This document shows positions 39,285-48,569 of a DNA stretch of 64,000 bases, piece after piece. The first letter of the stretch is position 1. Each line of letters begins with the position of its first letter. Under the pieces are notes generated by a model. The model did not search any database. It was not told the DNA's origin and saw only the letters and a list, made by a program, of their open reading frames with translations. Location: assembly GCF_001274535.1 (NCBI RefSeq), contig NZ_CP012410.1, forward strand, positions 682,001-746,000, given 5' to 3'. Origin of the DNA: Leptotrichia sp. oral taxon 212 (GTDB lineage: Bacteria > Fusobacteriota > Fusobacteriia > Fusobacteriales > Leptotrichiaceae). Position numbers and translations under genes: made by a program.

Positions 39285-40217
39285 ATGGATTTTATGAAAT
39301 ATGCTTATTTTAAAAATGAAATTACTGAATTTGAAAAAGCTACAGTAAGCATAGCAACACACAGTTTACAGTATGGAACAACTTGTTTTGGAGGAGTAAG
39401 GGGATATTACAGAAATGGAAAGGTGTCTATATTCAGGCTTGAAGATCATTATATTAGATTGATTAATGCCTCTAAAATGCTGGGGTTTGAATTTTATATA
39501 AGCTGGGATGAGTTTAAAAATATTGTAACGGAACTGGTTAAGAAAAATGAAATTAAGGAAGATTTCTACATGAGACCTTTTATATTCTGCAGTGAGCCAA
39601 GAATATCGCCTAAAAAGGCAGGACTTACTTTTGAGCTGGCAATCTACATGCTTCCTCTTGCAGATTATGTAAATACAGATAATGGTGGAATGAAATTCAT
39701 GAGTTCCACTTATAGAAAATATAATGATGCTGCGATTCCTACAAAGGCAAAAGCAGGAGGATCTTACATTAACTCATTCCTTGCAACAAGTGATGCACAG
39801 AGAAACGGATATGATGAAGCGCTTATGTTTGATGATGCAGGAAACGTTGTAGAAGCTTCTGTTGCAAATCTTATATTAATTTACAGGGATAAGGTAATTA
39901 TACCTGATACAGGTTCGGCGGCACTTGAAGGAATTACTGTAAGGTCAATGCTGGAAATTCTTGAATATAACGGATATGATATTCAGAGGGGAAAAATCGA
40001 CAGATCAATGGTGTTTACAGCTGATGAATTACTTGTGACGGGAACTGCAATGAAAATAGTATATGCAGAATCGTTGGACGGAAGACCTATAGGGCAGCTT
40101 GACTATTCAGCAAAAGCATTACCTGGAAAATTTTATAAATTACTTAAATCAGAATTTGAAAAAATAATTTCCGGAGGACATGAACTTTCTAAAAAATGGT
40201 TATTTGAAATTAAGTAG
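39285..40217 (+). CDS. ilvE: Branched-chain amino acid aminotransferase
   Basis: 310 residues from ATG 39285 (SD tggagg); an ATG 15 nt upstream overlaps the SD. PLP fold type IV. MLPLADYV, the catalytic-lysine region AIPTKAKAGGSYINSFLA, MFDDAGNVVEASVANLILI and ITVRSMLEIL are typical of BCAT. It interconverts Leu/Ile/Val and their 2-oxo acids. In an amino-acid fermenter it could run in the degradative direction to feed Stickland-type oxidation; that is inference. Confidence 0.9.
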   Translation: MDFMKYAYFKNEITEFEKATVSIATHSLQYGTTCFGGVRGYYRNGKVSIFRLEDHYIRLINASKMLGFEFYISWDEFKNIVTELVKKNEIKEDFYMRPFIFCSEPRISPKKAGLTFELAIYMLPLADYVNTDNGGMKFMSSTYRKYNDAAIPTKAKAGGSYINSFLATSDAQRNGYDEALMFDDAGNVVEASVANLILIYRDKVIIPDTGSAALEGITVRSMLEILEYNGYDIQRGKIDRSMVFTADELLVTGTAMKIVYAESLDGRPIGQLDYSAKALPGKFYKLLKSEFEKIISGGHELSKKWLFEIK

Positions 40218-40372
40218 AATAACAGGGGAAAATTTTCATAAGACTTTATTTGACTGAAAATAATGAATAATACAAAATAGGATATAGAAATAGATAATTA
40301 CTAACCTTGAATAGATTTAAAATAAAGGCTTGAAAAAAAATTCAAAAAAAACATTTTTTTTTGAAAAAATTC

Positions 40373-40401
40373 TTGACAATGAAAAAAATATATGGTATAA
40401 C
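40373..40401 (+). promoter_or_regulatory. Consensus sigma-70 promoter of a candidate small RNA
   Basis: Perfect TTGACA (40373-40378), a 17-nt spacer and TATAAC (40396-40401). One of the best promoter matches in the window. Transcription should start near 40408, where the first RNA stem begins. Confidence 0.75.
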
Positions 40402-40407
40402 TATGTT

Positions 40408-40483
40408 GTCTAAGAGAGACGCCCCATCTCTACATTTAGACTTCTTTCATACAAGAAACGAGCACACGGCTCGTTTTTTATTT
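40408..40483 (+). ncRNA. Candidate small RNA of about 75 nt
   Basis: Starting just after a consensus promoter, GTCTAA (40408-40413) pairs with TTAGAC (40436-40441), and within it AGAGA (40415-40419) pairs with TCTCT (40427-40431). That leaves a 7-nt CGCCCCA loop. A short linker leads to an intrinsic terminator: AACGAGC (40457-40463), loop, GCTCGTT (40169-equivalent arm at 40469-40475), then a T-rich tail. No ORF of meaningful length fits inside. The C-rich loop could pair with G-rich SD sequences. It does not match tRNA, 6S, SRP RNA or tmRNA as far as I can tell. A transcription attenuator of the downstream flavoprotein gene is the alternative. Confidence 0.6.
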
Positions 40484-40674
40484 TATAATAAAAAATACAA
40501 AAGTCTGTATTAAAAATGATTTGAGAAAGAAGTTTGAAATTAAGATATTGTTATTTAAACAATGTTTCTAAATTTGCTTTTAAATACATTTCATTATATA
40601 ATTGATATGAAAAAAATAGCGAAAAAAGAAAATGAAAAAATTTCAGATAACAAATTAATATTGAAGGAGAGTTT
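40484..40674. other. AT-rich spacer before the flavoprotein gene
   Basis: About 190 nt after the candidate small-RNA terminator. It is very AT-rich, with no convincing ORF or inverted repeat. It ends in SD gaaggag for the gene at 40675. Confidence 0.5.
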
Positions 40675-41892
40675 ATGAAAACTGAAATAGCAGTTATAGG
40701 CGGAGGAGCTTCAGGAATGATGGCGGCAATTACTGCAAGGAAATCCGGAAAAGAAGTCGTAATACTGGAAAGAAAGGACAGAATTCTGAAAAAAGTTCTG
40801 ATTACAGGAAATGGTAGATGTAATATAACAAATGTGAATGCAGATATATCCAATTATTTTGGAAAAAATATTTCTTCTGTGGAAAATATATTGAACAGCT
40901 TTAATCCACAAGATACAATGGATTTTTTTAATGGACTGGGAATTATGTGCAATGAGGAAAATAGAGGGAAGGTTTATCCGCTAAGCGGACAGGCGTCTTC
41001 AGTTGTGGATGCCTTGAGATTTGAGGCTGAAAGACTGGGAGTAAGAATAGAGACAGAATTCTACGTGAGAAAGATTGAAAAGGAAGGGTTTAAGTTTAAG
41101 ATTTATTCAGAAGAAAGAAAAAAGATAGAAGCAGGAAGAGTTATCATTGCGGCAGGAGGACAGTCGTATCCCGAACTTGGTTCAAATGGTTCTGGATTTG
41201 AACTGGCAAAGGAACTAGGACATAGTGTGACAAAGCTAAGTCCATCCATTGTACAGCTGAAGAGTGAAAAGCATCAGGTGAAGGGGCTTCAGGGAATAAA
41301 AACAGATGTAGCGGTTACAGCATACGGAGATAATAAAAAAATATGTACATATGACGGAGAGCTTCTTTTTACTGATTATGGAATTTCAGGGAATGTAGTA
41401 TTTAATATTTCATTTGTTATGCCTTTATATAAAAATGTTGAATTTGAAATTGATTTTATGGAAAAATTTGACTATAATGAATTGTATGAAATACTGAAAG
41501 AAAGAAAGAAAATGATGTCACATCTGACAATGGAAAATTACTTTAATGGAATGATAAATAAAAAATTAGGTCAGTTTCTTTCAAAAGTATCAGGAATTGA
41601 AAAACTTTCAAAACCTGTAAAAGATTTAAATGACAGTGAAATAAGGAAACTCTGTACAGTGTTGAAAAAATACAGGATAAAAATACTGGACACAACAGGA
41701 TTTAGGAATGCGCAGGTAACAGCGGGAGGAGTTTCACTCGATGAAGTAAATTCTGAAACTCTGGAATCCAGAATAGTAAAAGGACTTTATTTTTCAGGAG
41801 AAGTTCTTGATGTCTACGGAGAATGCGGAGGATTTAACTTGCAGTGGGCATGGGCTTCAGGATATATTGCCGGAAAAAATGTGGCGAAATAA
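40675..41892 (+). CDS. HI0933/BaiN-family flavoprotein
   Basis: 405 residues. The FAD-binding Rossmann motif is IAVIGGGASGMMAAITARKSG. ITGNGRCNITNVN, GRVIIAAGGQSYPELGSNGS and the C-terminal VTAGGVSLDEVNSETLESR and GEVLDVYGECGGFNLQWAWAS are signatures of the HI0933 (BaiN-like) family, related to flavoenzymes acting on alkene bonds. Physiological substrate unknown. It lies 21 nt before a second FAD protein on the same strand. Confidence 0.88.
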   Translation: MKTEIAVIGGGASGMMAAITARKSGKEVVILERKDRILKKVLITGNGRCNITNVNADISNYFGKNISSVENILNSFNPQDTMDFFNGLGIMCNEENRGKVYPLSGQASSVVDALRFEAERLGVRIETEFYVRKIEKEGFKFKIYSEERKKIEAGRVIIAAGGQSYPELGSNGSGFELAKELGHSVTKLSPSIVQLKSEKHQVKGLQGIKTDVAVTAYGDNKKICTYDGELLFTDYGISGNVVFNISFVMPLYKNVEFEIDFMEKFDYNELYEILKERKKMMSHLTMENYFNGMINKKLGQFLSKVSGIEKLSKPVKDLNDSEIRKLCTVLKKYRIKILDTTGFRNAQVTAGGVSLDEVNSETLESRIVKGLYFSGEVLDVYGECGGFNLQWAWASGYIAGKNVAK

Positions 41893-41913
41893 ATTAATAA
41901 TCAAGAGGGGAAT

Positions 41914-43521
41914 ATGTTAAGAATAAATAATATAAAAATGCCCATAAATCATAATGACGGTGATCTTAAAAAATCAGTAATAAAGATGATGGACATAAGT
42001 GAAAGTCAGCTGAAAAGCTTTGAAATAACAGGACAGGCAATAGATGCCAGAAATAAAAACAATATAATATATGTTTATGCAGTGGATATTGAACTGGATG
42101 ATGAAGAAAAATATAAAGATTTTCCTAATGTGAGGGAAATAGAAAAAGCTGAGTACATTGTTGAGAAAATGGAACTTGGAAACAGGAAACGTCCAGTAGT
42201 AGTAGGTAGCGGGCCTTCAGGGCTGTTTGCAGCTCTTATACTTGCCGAAGCAGGATTAAAGCCTATAATACTTGAACAGGGTAAAAATGTGGATGAAAGA
42301 CAGAAGGATGTATACAGTTTCTTTAAAAATGGAAAATTTAATAAATATTCCAATGTCCAGTTTGGAGAAGGTGGAGCTGGAACTTTTTCCGATGGTAAAC
42401 TTACGACAAATACAAACAATTTCCGTATGCAGAAAATATACTCGGAACTTATACTGGCAGGAGCTGAAAAAAGGATAGCCTACATGTCTAAGCCTCATGT
42501 TGGAACTGATAAATTAATCGGAATAATGAAAAATATAAGAAAAAAGATTGAAAGTCTTGGCGGAGAATATAGATTTCAGAATAAACTTATATCGATAGAA
42601 TATGAAAATAATAAAATCTCAAAGGCAATAGTGGAAATGATATCGGATAATGATTCTGAAAGGGAAAAAGAAATATATAAAATAGATGCGGATGTTATTG
42701 TACTTGCAATAGGGCACAGTTCAAGGGATACCTTTTATATGTTAAATGATAAGGAGGTAAAAATGGAAAGAAAAACTTTTTCAGTAGGTGTAAGGATAGA
42801 ACATAAACAATCCATGATAAACCGTTCACAGTATGGAAAATTTGCTGATAGACTTCCTGCGGCAGAATACAAGCTGAATGCGAAGGCGAAAAATGGAAGA
42901 GGGGTCTACACATTCTGTATGTGCCCGGGAGGGGTTGTTGTTCCTGCAGCAAGCGAAGAAGGAAGACTTGTTGTAAATGGAATGAGTTATTCAGGAAGAA
43001 ACCTTGAAAATGCCAATTCTGCTATTTTAGTAAATGTATATCCGGAAGACTTTGGAGAAGGTGGAGTTCTTGCCGGAGTTGAGTTCCAGAGAAGACTGGA
43101 AGAAAAGGCCTTTGAGCTGGGTGGATGTGATTATAAGGCTCCTGTCCAGCTGTTTGGGGATTTTGTGAAAAACGTAAAATCTGAAAAACTTGGGAAAGTA
43201 AAACCGAGCTATGCAAAAGGATATAGATTTGCCAATCTGAATGAGTGCTTTCCAGAATATATAAATGAATCACTGAAAGAAGGGATTCAGCAGATGGATA
43301 GGAAAATAAAGGGATTTGCCAGTTATGATACAGTTTTATCTGCTGTAGAGAGCAGAAGTTCATCTCCTGTCAGAATTCCTAGAGATGGAGAAATGTTTTC
43401 AAATATTAGAGGACTTATTCCATGCGGTGAAGGAGCAGGATATGCAGGTGGCATAATGTCGGCTGCTGTAGATGGTGTTAAATGTGCCGAGTATGTTATA
43501 AAATATTATAAAAACTTATAA
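41914..43521 (+). CDS. FAD-dependent dehydrogenase, COG2509 family
   Basis: 535 residues. An N-terminal domain (about 90 residues) precedes the Rossmann motif VVVGSGPSGLFAALILAEAG and NVQFGEGGAGTFSDGKLTT. C-terminal GAGYAGGIMSAAVDGVKCA completes the FAD site. It matches the large uncharacterised NAD(P)/FAD-dependent oxidoreductases of COG2509. SD agagggg before ATG 41914. Probably cotranscribed with the preceding flavoprotein. Substrate unknown. Confidence 0.85.
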   Translation: MLRINNIKMPINHNDGDLKKSVIKMMDISESQLKSFEITGQAIDARNKNNIIYVYAVDIELDDEEKYKDFPNVREIEKAEYIVEKMELGNRKRPVVVGSGPSGLFAALILAEAGLKPIILEQGKNVDERQKDVYSFFKNGKFNKYSNVQFGEGGAGTFSDGKLTTNTNNFRMQKIYSELILAGAEKRIAYMSKPHVGTDKLIGIMKNIRKKIESLGGEYRFQNKLISIEYENNKISKAIVEMISDNDSEREKEIYKIDADVIVLAIGHSSRDTFYMLNDKEVKMERKTFSVGVRIEHKQSMINRSQYGKFADRLPAAEYKLNAKAKNGRGVYTFCMCPGGVVVPAASEEGRLVVNGMSYSGRNLENANSAILVNVYPEDFGEGGVLAGVEFQRRLEEKAFELGGCDYKAPVQLFGDFVKNVKSEKLGKVKPSYAKGYRFANLNECFPEYINESLKEGIQQMDRKIKGFASYDTVLSAVESRSSSPVRIPRDGEMFSNIRGLIPCGEGAGYAGGIMSAAVDGVKCAEYVIKYYKNL

Positions 43522-43768
43522 TTTGAAATGTAGATAGATTAAAATTACAGGCTTACAAGAAATAAAATGACACGGAGTATTATAATCTATCAGATAAAAA
43601 ATAAAAAAATTCAACGTTGTAAAATCTTAAAATAAGGAGTATAATAAAAAACAGATATATAAATGAAATACAAAAAATAGCTGGTATACCCCAATTTGAA
43701 ATAGAACTGGCTTAAATATTTAATATAAGATAATTGATATAACATATATTAATATAAAAATACGAAGG
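43522..43768. other. AT-rich intergenic region
   Basis: About 250 nt without a credible ORF. It presumably carries the promoter of the peptidase gene, but no single good -35/-10 pair stands out. Confidence 0.4.
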
Positions 43769-43806
43769 AAAGGAGAGTATGAGAAATCATACATGGTGGA
43801 AAAATG
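43769..43806 (+). promoter_or_regulatory. Hairpin-spaced ribosome-binding site of the Xaa-Pro peptidase gene
   Basis: SD AAAGGAG (43769-43775) is 28 nt from ATG 43804. The hairpin GTATGA-GAAA-TCATAC (43777-43792), with a GNRA tetraloop, lies between; excluding it leaves 12 nt. An overlapping 13-codon ORF (ATG 43779 to TGA 43820, product MRNHTWWKNGKKN) could also use this SD, but its spacer would be only 3 nt. Confidence 0.65.
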
Positions 43807-44886
43807 GAAAAAAGAACTGAAAAATTGACAAAATTATTGGATGAATTGAATTTGGACGCATTATTTCTTACGGATTTGTATAATCTGAGATATTTTGCGG
43901 GATTCACAGGAACGACAGGAGTAGGTCTTGCCACTAGAAAAGGAAATTTTTTCTATTCGGATTTTAGATATAGAAGTCAGGCTGAGGCTCAAGTTACTAA
44001 GATGGGATTTGAATTTGTGGAAGTTTCGAGAGGCTCTTTAAAATTTGTAGGTGAGCATGCTGAAAAACTGGGATTGAAAAAAATAGGGTTTGAAGATCAC
44101 AACGTGACATTTTCATCGTATCAGACATTAAAAGAAGTATTTAAAGCTGAACTTGTTCCCATAGGAGATAAAATAACGTATGTAAGAATGATAAAATCTG
44201 ATGAAGAAATTGGATTTATCAAAAAAGCAATAGAAATAAGTGATGTTGCGTTCAGTGAAGCATTAAAGATAATAAAAGAAGGTGTTTCTGAAAAGGAAAT
44301 AGCCGGATACATGGAATATATTCAAAGAAAATTAGGTGCAGAAGACAGGTCGTTTGAAACAATTCTGGCAAGTGGTGTAAGATCTGCAATGCCTCATGGA
44401 GTTGCATCGGATAAGAAAATCCAGAAGGAAGAATTTATTACAATGGATTTTGGAGCGTATTATAATGGATATGTTTCAGATATGACAAGAACAGTTTATT
44501 ATGGAAACAACATTACTGAAAAACATAAGGAAATATATAATCTTGTCCTTGAAGCACAGATTCTTGGAATTAATACTATAAAAGAGGGAATAATGTCAGA
44601 TGATGTTGATAAAGTTGTAAGAAATTTCCTGACTGAAAAAGGCTATGGAAAAGAATTCGGACATGGACTTGGACATGGAATAGGACTGGAAATTCATGAA
44701 TTGCCATACTTATCTTCAGTTACTCATATAGAATTAAAAGAAAATATGGTTGTCACTTCAGAACCTGGACTTTATTTTGACGGATGGGGTGGAGTAAGAA
44801 TTGAAGATGATGTTGTAGTCAAAAAAGATGGAAGGGAAGTTCTGAATAAAAGTAACAAGGAACTGATAATAATAGAAGCAAAATAG
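43804..44886 (+). CDS. Xaa-Pro aminopeptidase (M24 family)
   Basis: 360 residues, the short YpdF/PepQ-like form. N-terminal creatinase-like domain (LFLTDLYNLRYFAGFTGTTG) and a pita-bread catalytic domain with the five metal ligands: Asp in FITMDFGAYYNGYVSDMTR, His in GHGLGHGIGLEIHELP, Glu in VTSEPGLYF and GGVRIEDDVVV. It removes N-terminal residues next to proline. It ends before an intrinsic terminator. The ribosome-binding site carries an inserted hairpin. Confidence 0.93.
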   Translation: MEKRTEKLTKLLDELNLDALFLTDLYNLRYFAGFTGTTGVGLATRKGNFFYSDFRYRSQAEAQVTKMGFEFVEVSRGSLKFVGEHAEKLGLKKIGFEDHNVTFSSYQTLKEVFKAELVPIGDKITYVRMIKSDEEIGFIKKAIEISDVAFSEALKIIKEGVSEKEIAGYMEYIQRKLGAEDRSFETILASGVRSAMPHGVASDKKIQKEEFITMDFGAYYNGYVSDMTRTVYYGNNITEKHKEIYNLVLEAQILGINTIKEGIMSDDVDKVVRNFLTEKGYGKEFGHGLGHGIGLEIHELPYLSSVTHIELKENMVVTSEPGLYFDGWGGVRIEDDVVVKKDGREVLNKSNKELIIIEAK

Positions 44887-44895
44887 AAATAAAAT

Positions 44896-44931
44896 GGAGC
44901 TAAGATGCATAGTATCAATGCTCCTTTTTTT
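44896..44931 (+). terminator. Terminator after the Xaa-Pro peptidase gene
   Basis: GGAGC (44896-44900) pairs with GCTCC (44920-44924), followed by seven T. The loop is long (19 nt) and contains GATGCAT-like inner pairing. Confidence 0.65.
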
Positions 44932-45035
44932 AAATAACTATTAGAACAGGTATAGTTATGGTGCTAAAAAAGATAATTATGTAAAAAATTGATGGATTCA
45001 GTATAAAATTAAAAGTAGACAGGAGAAAATTAAAA

Positions 45036-45851
45036 ATGCAGAAAACATTAACAAAAAATAATGTAAAAAAAGATATTTCTTTAATTTTATGTATAATATA
45101 TTTTTGTTATCTTATATTTAAAATATTTATTCAAAAAGAAATAATAAGAACAGATAACAGTATATTGAAAACAATGTATTTTTTCAGAATAGATAAATTA
45201 TTATTTTGTGTTCCAATTTTTTATTACTTCATTAAAACTAATAAAGAAAACAGATATTTTAAAGTGAATAAAAAATTGAATATAGCAGATATCATTACAT
45301 ATTTTGCATTGATTTTCTGGATAAATCTTTTTTTAAATCTCATAATTTTATTTGCAATTAACATTGAGGGGCAGAAATTTACAGTACAGAGACCTATATA
45401 TACAGATATAATTTATGCAATATGTATAGCACCTATTTTAGAAGAAGTTGTATTTCGTGGTGTTCTGATGACAAATTTAAAAAAATATGGAATTAAAACA
45501 GCTATAGTCATTAGTTCATTATTTTTTGGAATATCTCATTATAATATATACATGATTATTCCGGCATTTTTTATAGGTATTGTATTAGCTTGTGTTTCAT
45601 ATAAATATTCTATAAAGTATTCTGTTTTATTGCATATATTGATGAATATAGCTGCTAATATGTCTAAAATTATATTTGTCTTAAAAGGAGAAAAGAATAT
45701 AGTTTATCTTTTAGGGACAATTTCTATGTCGCTATCTGTATTATGTTTGATTTTCTTTATAATTGGACTGAAAAGGAAAAATTATCAGGATGTATTCTTC
45801 TCTTTTAAATTAAACAATGTGAAGATAGGGAAAATATGGTTATCTTTTTAA
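45036..45851 (+). CDS. CPBP-family intramembrane protease
   Basis: 271 residues with seven or eight membrane segments. The Abi/CPBP motifs are APILEEVVFRGVLM (EExxxR), LFFGISHYNIYMI (FxxxH) and LHILMNIAAN (HxxxN/D type). These form a glutamic-protease-like site related to Rce1; bacterial members are linked to bacteriocin immunity or membrane-protein processing. SD caggag before ATG 45036. No bacteriocin gene seen nearby. Its base composition is even richer in A+T than neighbours. Confidence 0.88.
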   Translation: MQKTLTKNNVKKDISLILCIIYFCYLIFKIFIQKEIIRTDNSILKTMYFFRIDKLLFCVPIFYYFIKTNKENRYFKVNKKLNIADIITYFALIFWINLFLNLIILFAINIEGQKFTVQRPIYTDIIYAICIAPILEEVVFRGVLMTNLKKYGIKTAIVISSLFFGISHYNIYMIIPAFFIGIVLACVSYKYSIKYSVLLHILMNIAANMSKIIFVLKGEKNIVYLLGTISMSLSVLCLIFFIIGLKRKNYQDVFFSFKLNNVKIGKIWLSF

Positions 45852-45928
45852 GAAATAACATATTATATGTATTGATAATATTTGTTATTGTGATTACTAG
45901 TTTATTATTTAATTATAAATTATTTTGA
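45836..45928 (+). CDS. Possible 30-residue single-span membrane peptide
   Basis: An ORF (MVIFLRNNILYVLIIFVIVI, then TSLLFNYKLF) starts inside the last codons of the CPBP gene in another frame, preceded by a weak ataggg SD. The middle is a perfect single transmembrane span with basic ends. It may be a translationally coupled small membrane protein or chance in AT-rich DNA. No homologue is known to me. Confidence 0.25.
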   Translation: MVIFLRNNILYVLIIFVIVITSLLFNYKLF

Positions 45929-46134
45929 AAATACTCTCAAAAAAATAGAATTTAATATAAAAACTATATTTATGTACTAAAATTTTACTTATATAAAACA
46001 GTCATTCATTAAGAAAAAATCAAAAACTCGGCTAAAGTCTCAGACAATGATTTTTTCTAAGTTCATCTCCTATTTTATATTGTGAAATTTTAATTAACTC
46101 ATAAATATAGTTTTTTCTATTTTAGATAGTTTAT

Positions 46135-47361
46135 CTAATAAAAGAAAGTTGCAATTACAAGAATTACAGTACTCATAAAAATAACCAGTAAAATAAGTTT
46201 TGCAAGGAATTTAATCCATACAATAATATCTATACGTGCAATTGCAAGAGCTCCCATTACTACACCGGATGTTGGAGTGAATAAATTTAGTACTCCAGAA
46301 GCAGCCTGAAATGCAGTGATAACAAGATGAGATCTTACATGGACAAATTCTGCCATAGGACCAAGAAGCCCCATTGTTGCTCCTGCAAGACTTGATGTAC
46401 CTGGAATTAGGAAAGACATAGGTAAGTAGAATAAATATGTAAGAGTTATAAACAACTGTGGAGAAAGTCCCTTAAGTCCTATTTCCCCCCAATGAAGAAT
46501 AGTTGCAGTTATAAGTCCATCATTCATAATTATTTGAATACCACGTGATACGGCACATATTAATGCAACACCTATTAAATCTGCCGATCCTTTTAAAAAT
46601 ACTTCTAAAAACTTATCTTCAGACATCCCGTAAACGACACCTATTAATACTGAAGAAACGAAGAAAAGCATTGTAATTTCTGAGAAATACCATGTTCCAA
46701 AAGGAGCTGCGTGTCTAAAAAGACCTCCAATAACTGGCAATCCAAGCAAAGCATCATTAAACTGTTCAAATATTTTTATACCGAAATCTCCCCATGGAAT
46801 TAGGCTTAGTATCATTATAAAGAAAGTCAAGATAAAAATCCATAATATATAAAGCTGTTTCTTAGTCATTGTTGAGGAGTTTTCAGGTATCTTAAAGAAT
46901 TCAAGATCTTCTTTTCTTTGAGAATAGACAAATGATTTTTCAGGATTTTTTTCTATTTTAGTGGCATATCTGTATACATACAAGATAGAGATTGCAAGCA
47001 TTACCACCAAAAATACGAGTCTCCATACTATACCATCAGCAATACTAATACCTGCAGTATCTGAGGCAACTCCTGTGGCAAATGGATTTACAGTAGATGC
47101 CAGACATCCAATTTGTGAACCTACTAAAATAACAGCAACTGCAGTGACTGTATCAAATCCTACTCCTATCATGATTGGAATAAGAAGAGGATAGAAAGCA
47201 ATAGTTTCTTCAGCCATTCCATATGTAGTTCCTCCAATGGCAAAAAGTATCATCAATAGAGGAATAAGCCTTTTTTCTTTTCCTTTATTTTTCTTGATGA
47301 CAGAAGCAATTCCTATATCTAAAGCTCCTGTTTCAGTAATTACACCTAGAAAACCTCCTAT
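46135..47361 (-). pseudogene. YfcC/ArcD-like carrier, 5'-truncated
   Basis: The frame is open for about 408 codons from 47358 down to 46135, but its upstream end is a TAA (47359-47361), not a start. Translation reads IGGFLGVITETGALDIGIAS, then a basic linker and LIPLLMILFAIGGTTYGMAEE, which are internal sequences of the YfcC family of 12-span amino-acid/C4-dicarboxylate carriers (usual length 460-510). The first 70-100 residues, with the first membrane span, are missing. Upstream of the stop the same frame still reads SIIIDISNSVFKFFL, resembling the deleted region, so a small deletion plus stop is likely. Internal TTG/ATG near 47251-47256 lack an SD. Probably a decaying gene. Confidence 0.7.
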
Positions 47362-47607
47362 TTATAAAAAAAATTTAAAAACGGAATTTGAAATGTCTAT
47401 AATTATACTTCGTGGCGTTATTAAAAAATATTCTAAGTAATATTTCTCAATCTAAGTATACAATGACTTTTTATTTTGTCAATAATAATGTGTAATATAG
47501 AAAAATAAATATATATCTATTTTATTCTGAATTTTTTCTTAAAAATTATGATACGAATATATAAAATATGTTATAATAAATATATTTTTAATAGGAGAAA
47601 AACTCTA

Positions 47608-48432
47608 ATGAAAAAATTTAAGATAAAAACTAGACCGTCTGAAGATATTAGAATGGCAATAAACGGAGAACTTGATGATAGATTTATAAGTGAAAATATG
47701 AAAAAAATGATTGAAGAGGCATACGAAATCTTTACTCATAATTTAAATGGGAAACTGACTGTGTGTACACCTTGCTGCGTGAGTGAAGAAAATGTAGAAA
47801 AACTCATAAAGACACCGGTTAAAGAATTATCAAGGAAGTTGATGCAGGAATATCTGGATGCTGTAAATTATGATGAAACAGGACTTGAGATAAAGCATTT
47901 TCTTCCTAAAATAATTGAATTTATAGTAAAACATGCAGAAATAAGACTTGATACTTCCCTTATTCTTGACAAATGCAATTTTGAAAGGGAAATCTGGAAT
48001 GGAACGGAACTGGATTTTATGTATAGATTTTCAAAAGAATTTATGATGGAAATACTTAAAACAAATCCTAAAACAGCAAGAATGGAAAATTTTTCAGTCT
48101 ATATGACTATGTTCAATCTGGGAGGCTTGAAAACAGAGCATCTTTTTGATATTGAAATGTGGAAGAAAGCAAGTGAAGATATAAATACATTGTGGCATTT
48201 TGAAGAAATGATGTATTCTTATACTAAAGATTATACTTACTATTCTTATGCTTTTTCTTCCAATCCTGAATTCAATGAACAGATGAATCTGTGGATGAAT
48301 AGCAGGGAAATTGCAAGGCTATTCATACCGGTTATTGAAAAGTATTATTTTGAAAATCCTGATATGGACTACAATGAACAGTGGCGTCTGGATCAGCTTT
48401 ACTATGTACTTGAAAAAAATCTGAAAAAATAA
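47608..48432 (+). CDS. Conserved-looking hypothetical protein
   Basis: 274 residues from ATG 47608 (SD aggag, TGTTATAAT extended -10 near 47570); longer upstream frames cross the promoter and were rejected. The protein is soluble and mainly helical, with CTPCCVSEENVEKLI, DAVNYDETGLEIKHFLPKII and a tyrosine-rich FEEMMYSYTKDYTYYSYAF. No family recognised. The CTPCC cluster is conspicuous. Likely a standalone transcript. Confidence 0.65.
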   Translation: MKKFKIKTRPSEDIRMAINGELDDRFISENMKKMIEEAYEIFTHNLNGKLTVCTPCCVSEENVEKLIKTPVKELSRKLMQEYLDAVNYDETGLEIKHFLPKIIEFIVKHAEIRLDTSLILDKCNFEREIWNGTELDFMYRFSKEFMMEILKTNPKTARMENFSVYMTMFNLGGLKTEHLFDIEMWKKASEDINTLWHFEEMMYSYTKDYTYYSYAFSSNPEFNEQMNLWMNSREIARLFIPVIEKYYFENPDMDYNEQWRLDQLYYVLEKNLKK

Positions 48433-48569
48433 AAAAATTTCAGACAGGACAAATATTTATTTCAATAAAATAAAGAAAAAAATAGATAAATGCTTTCAAA
48501 TATAGTATAATAGTTTTGGTAAAAAATAAGGATATTAAAATAGAAAGATAAGTATGAAAGGAGAAGGTA

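Noticed and set aside
47548-47607. N-terminal extension of the 47608 gene
   Set aside because: It crosses an extended -10 promoter and the SD of the inner ATG.
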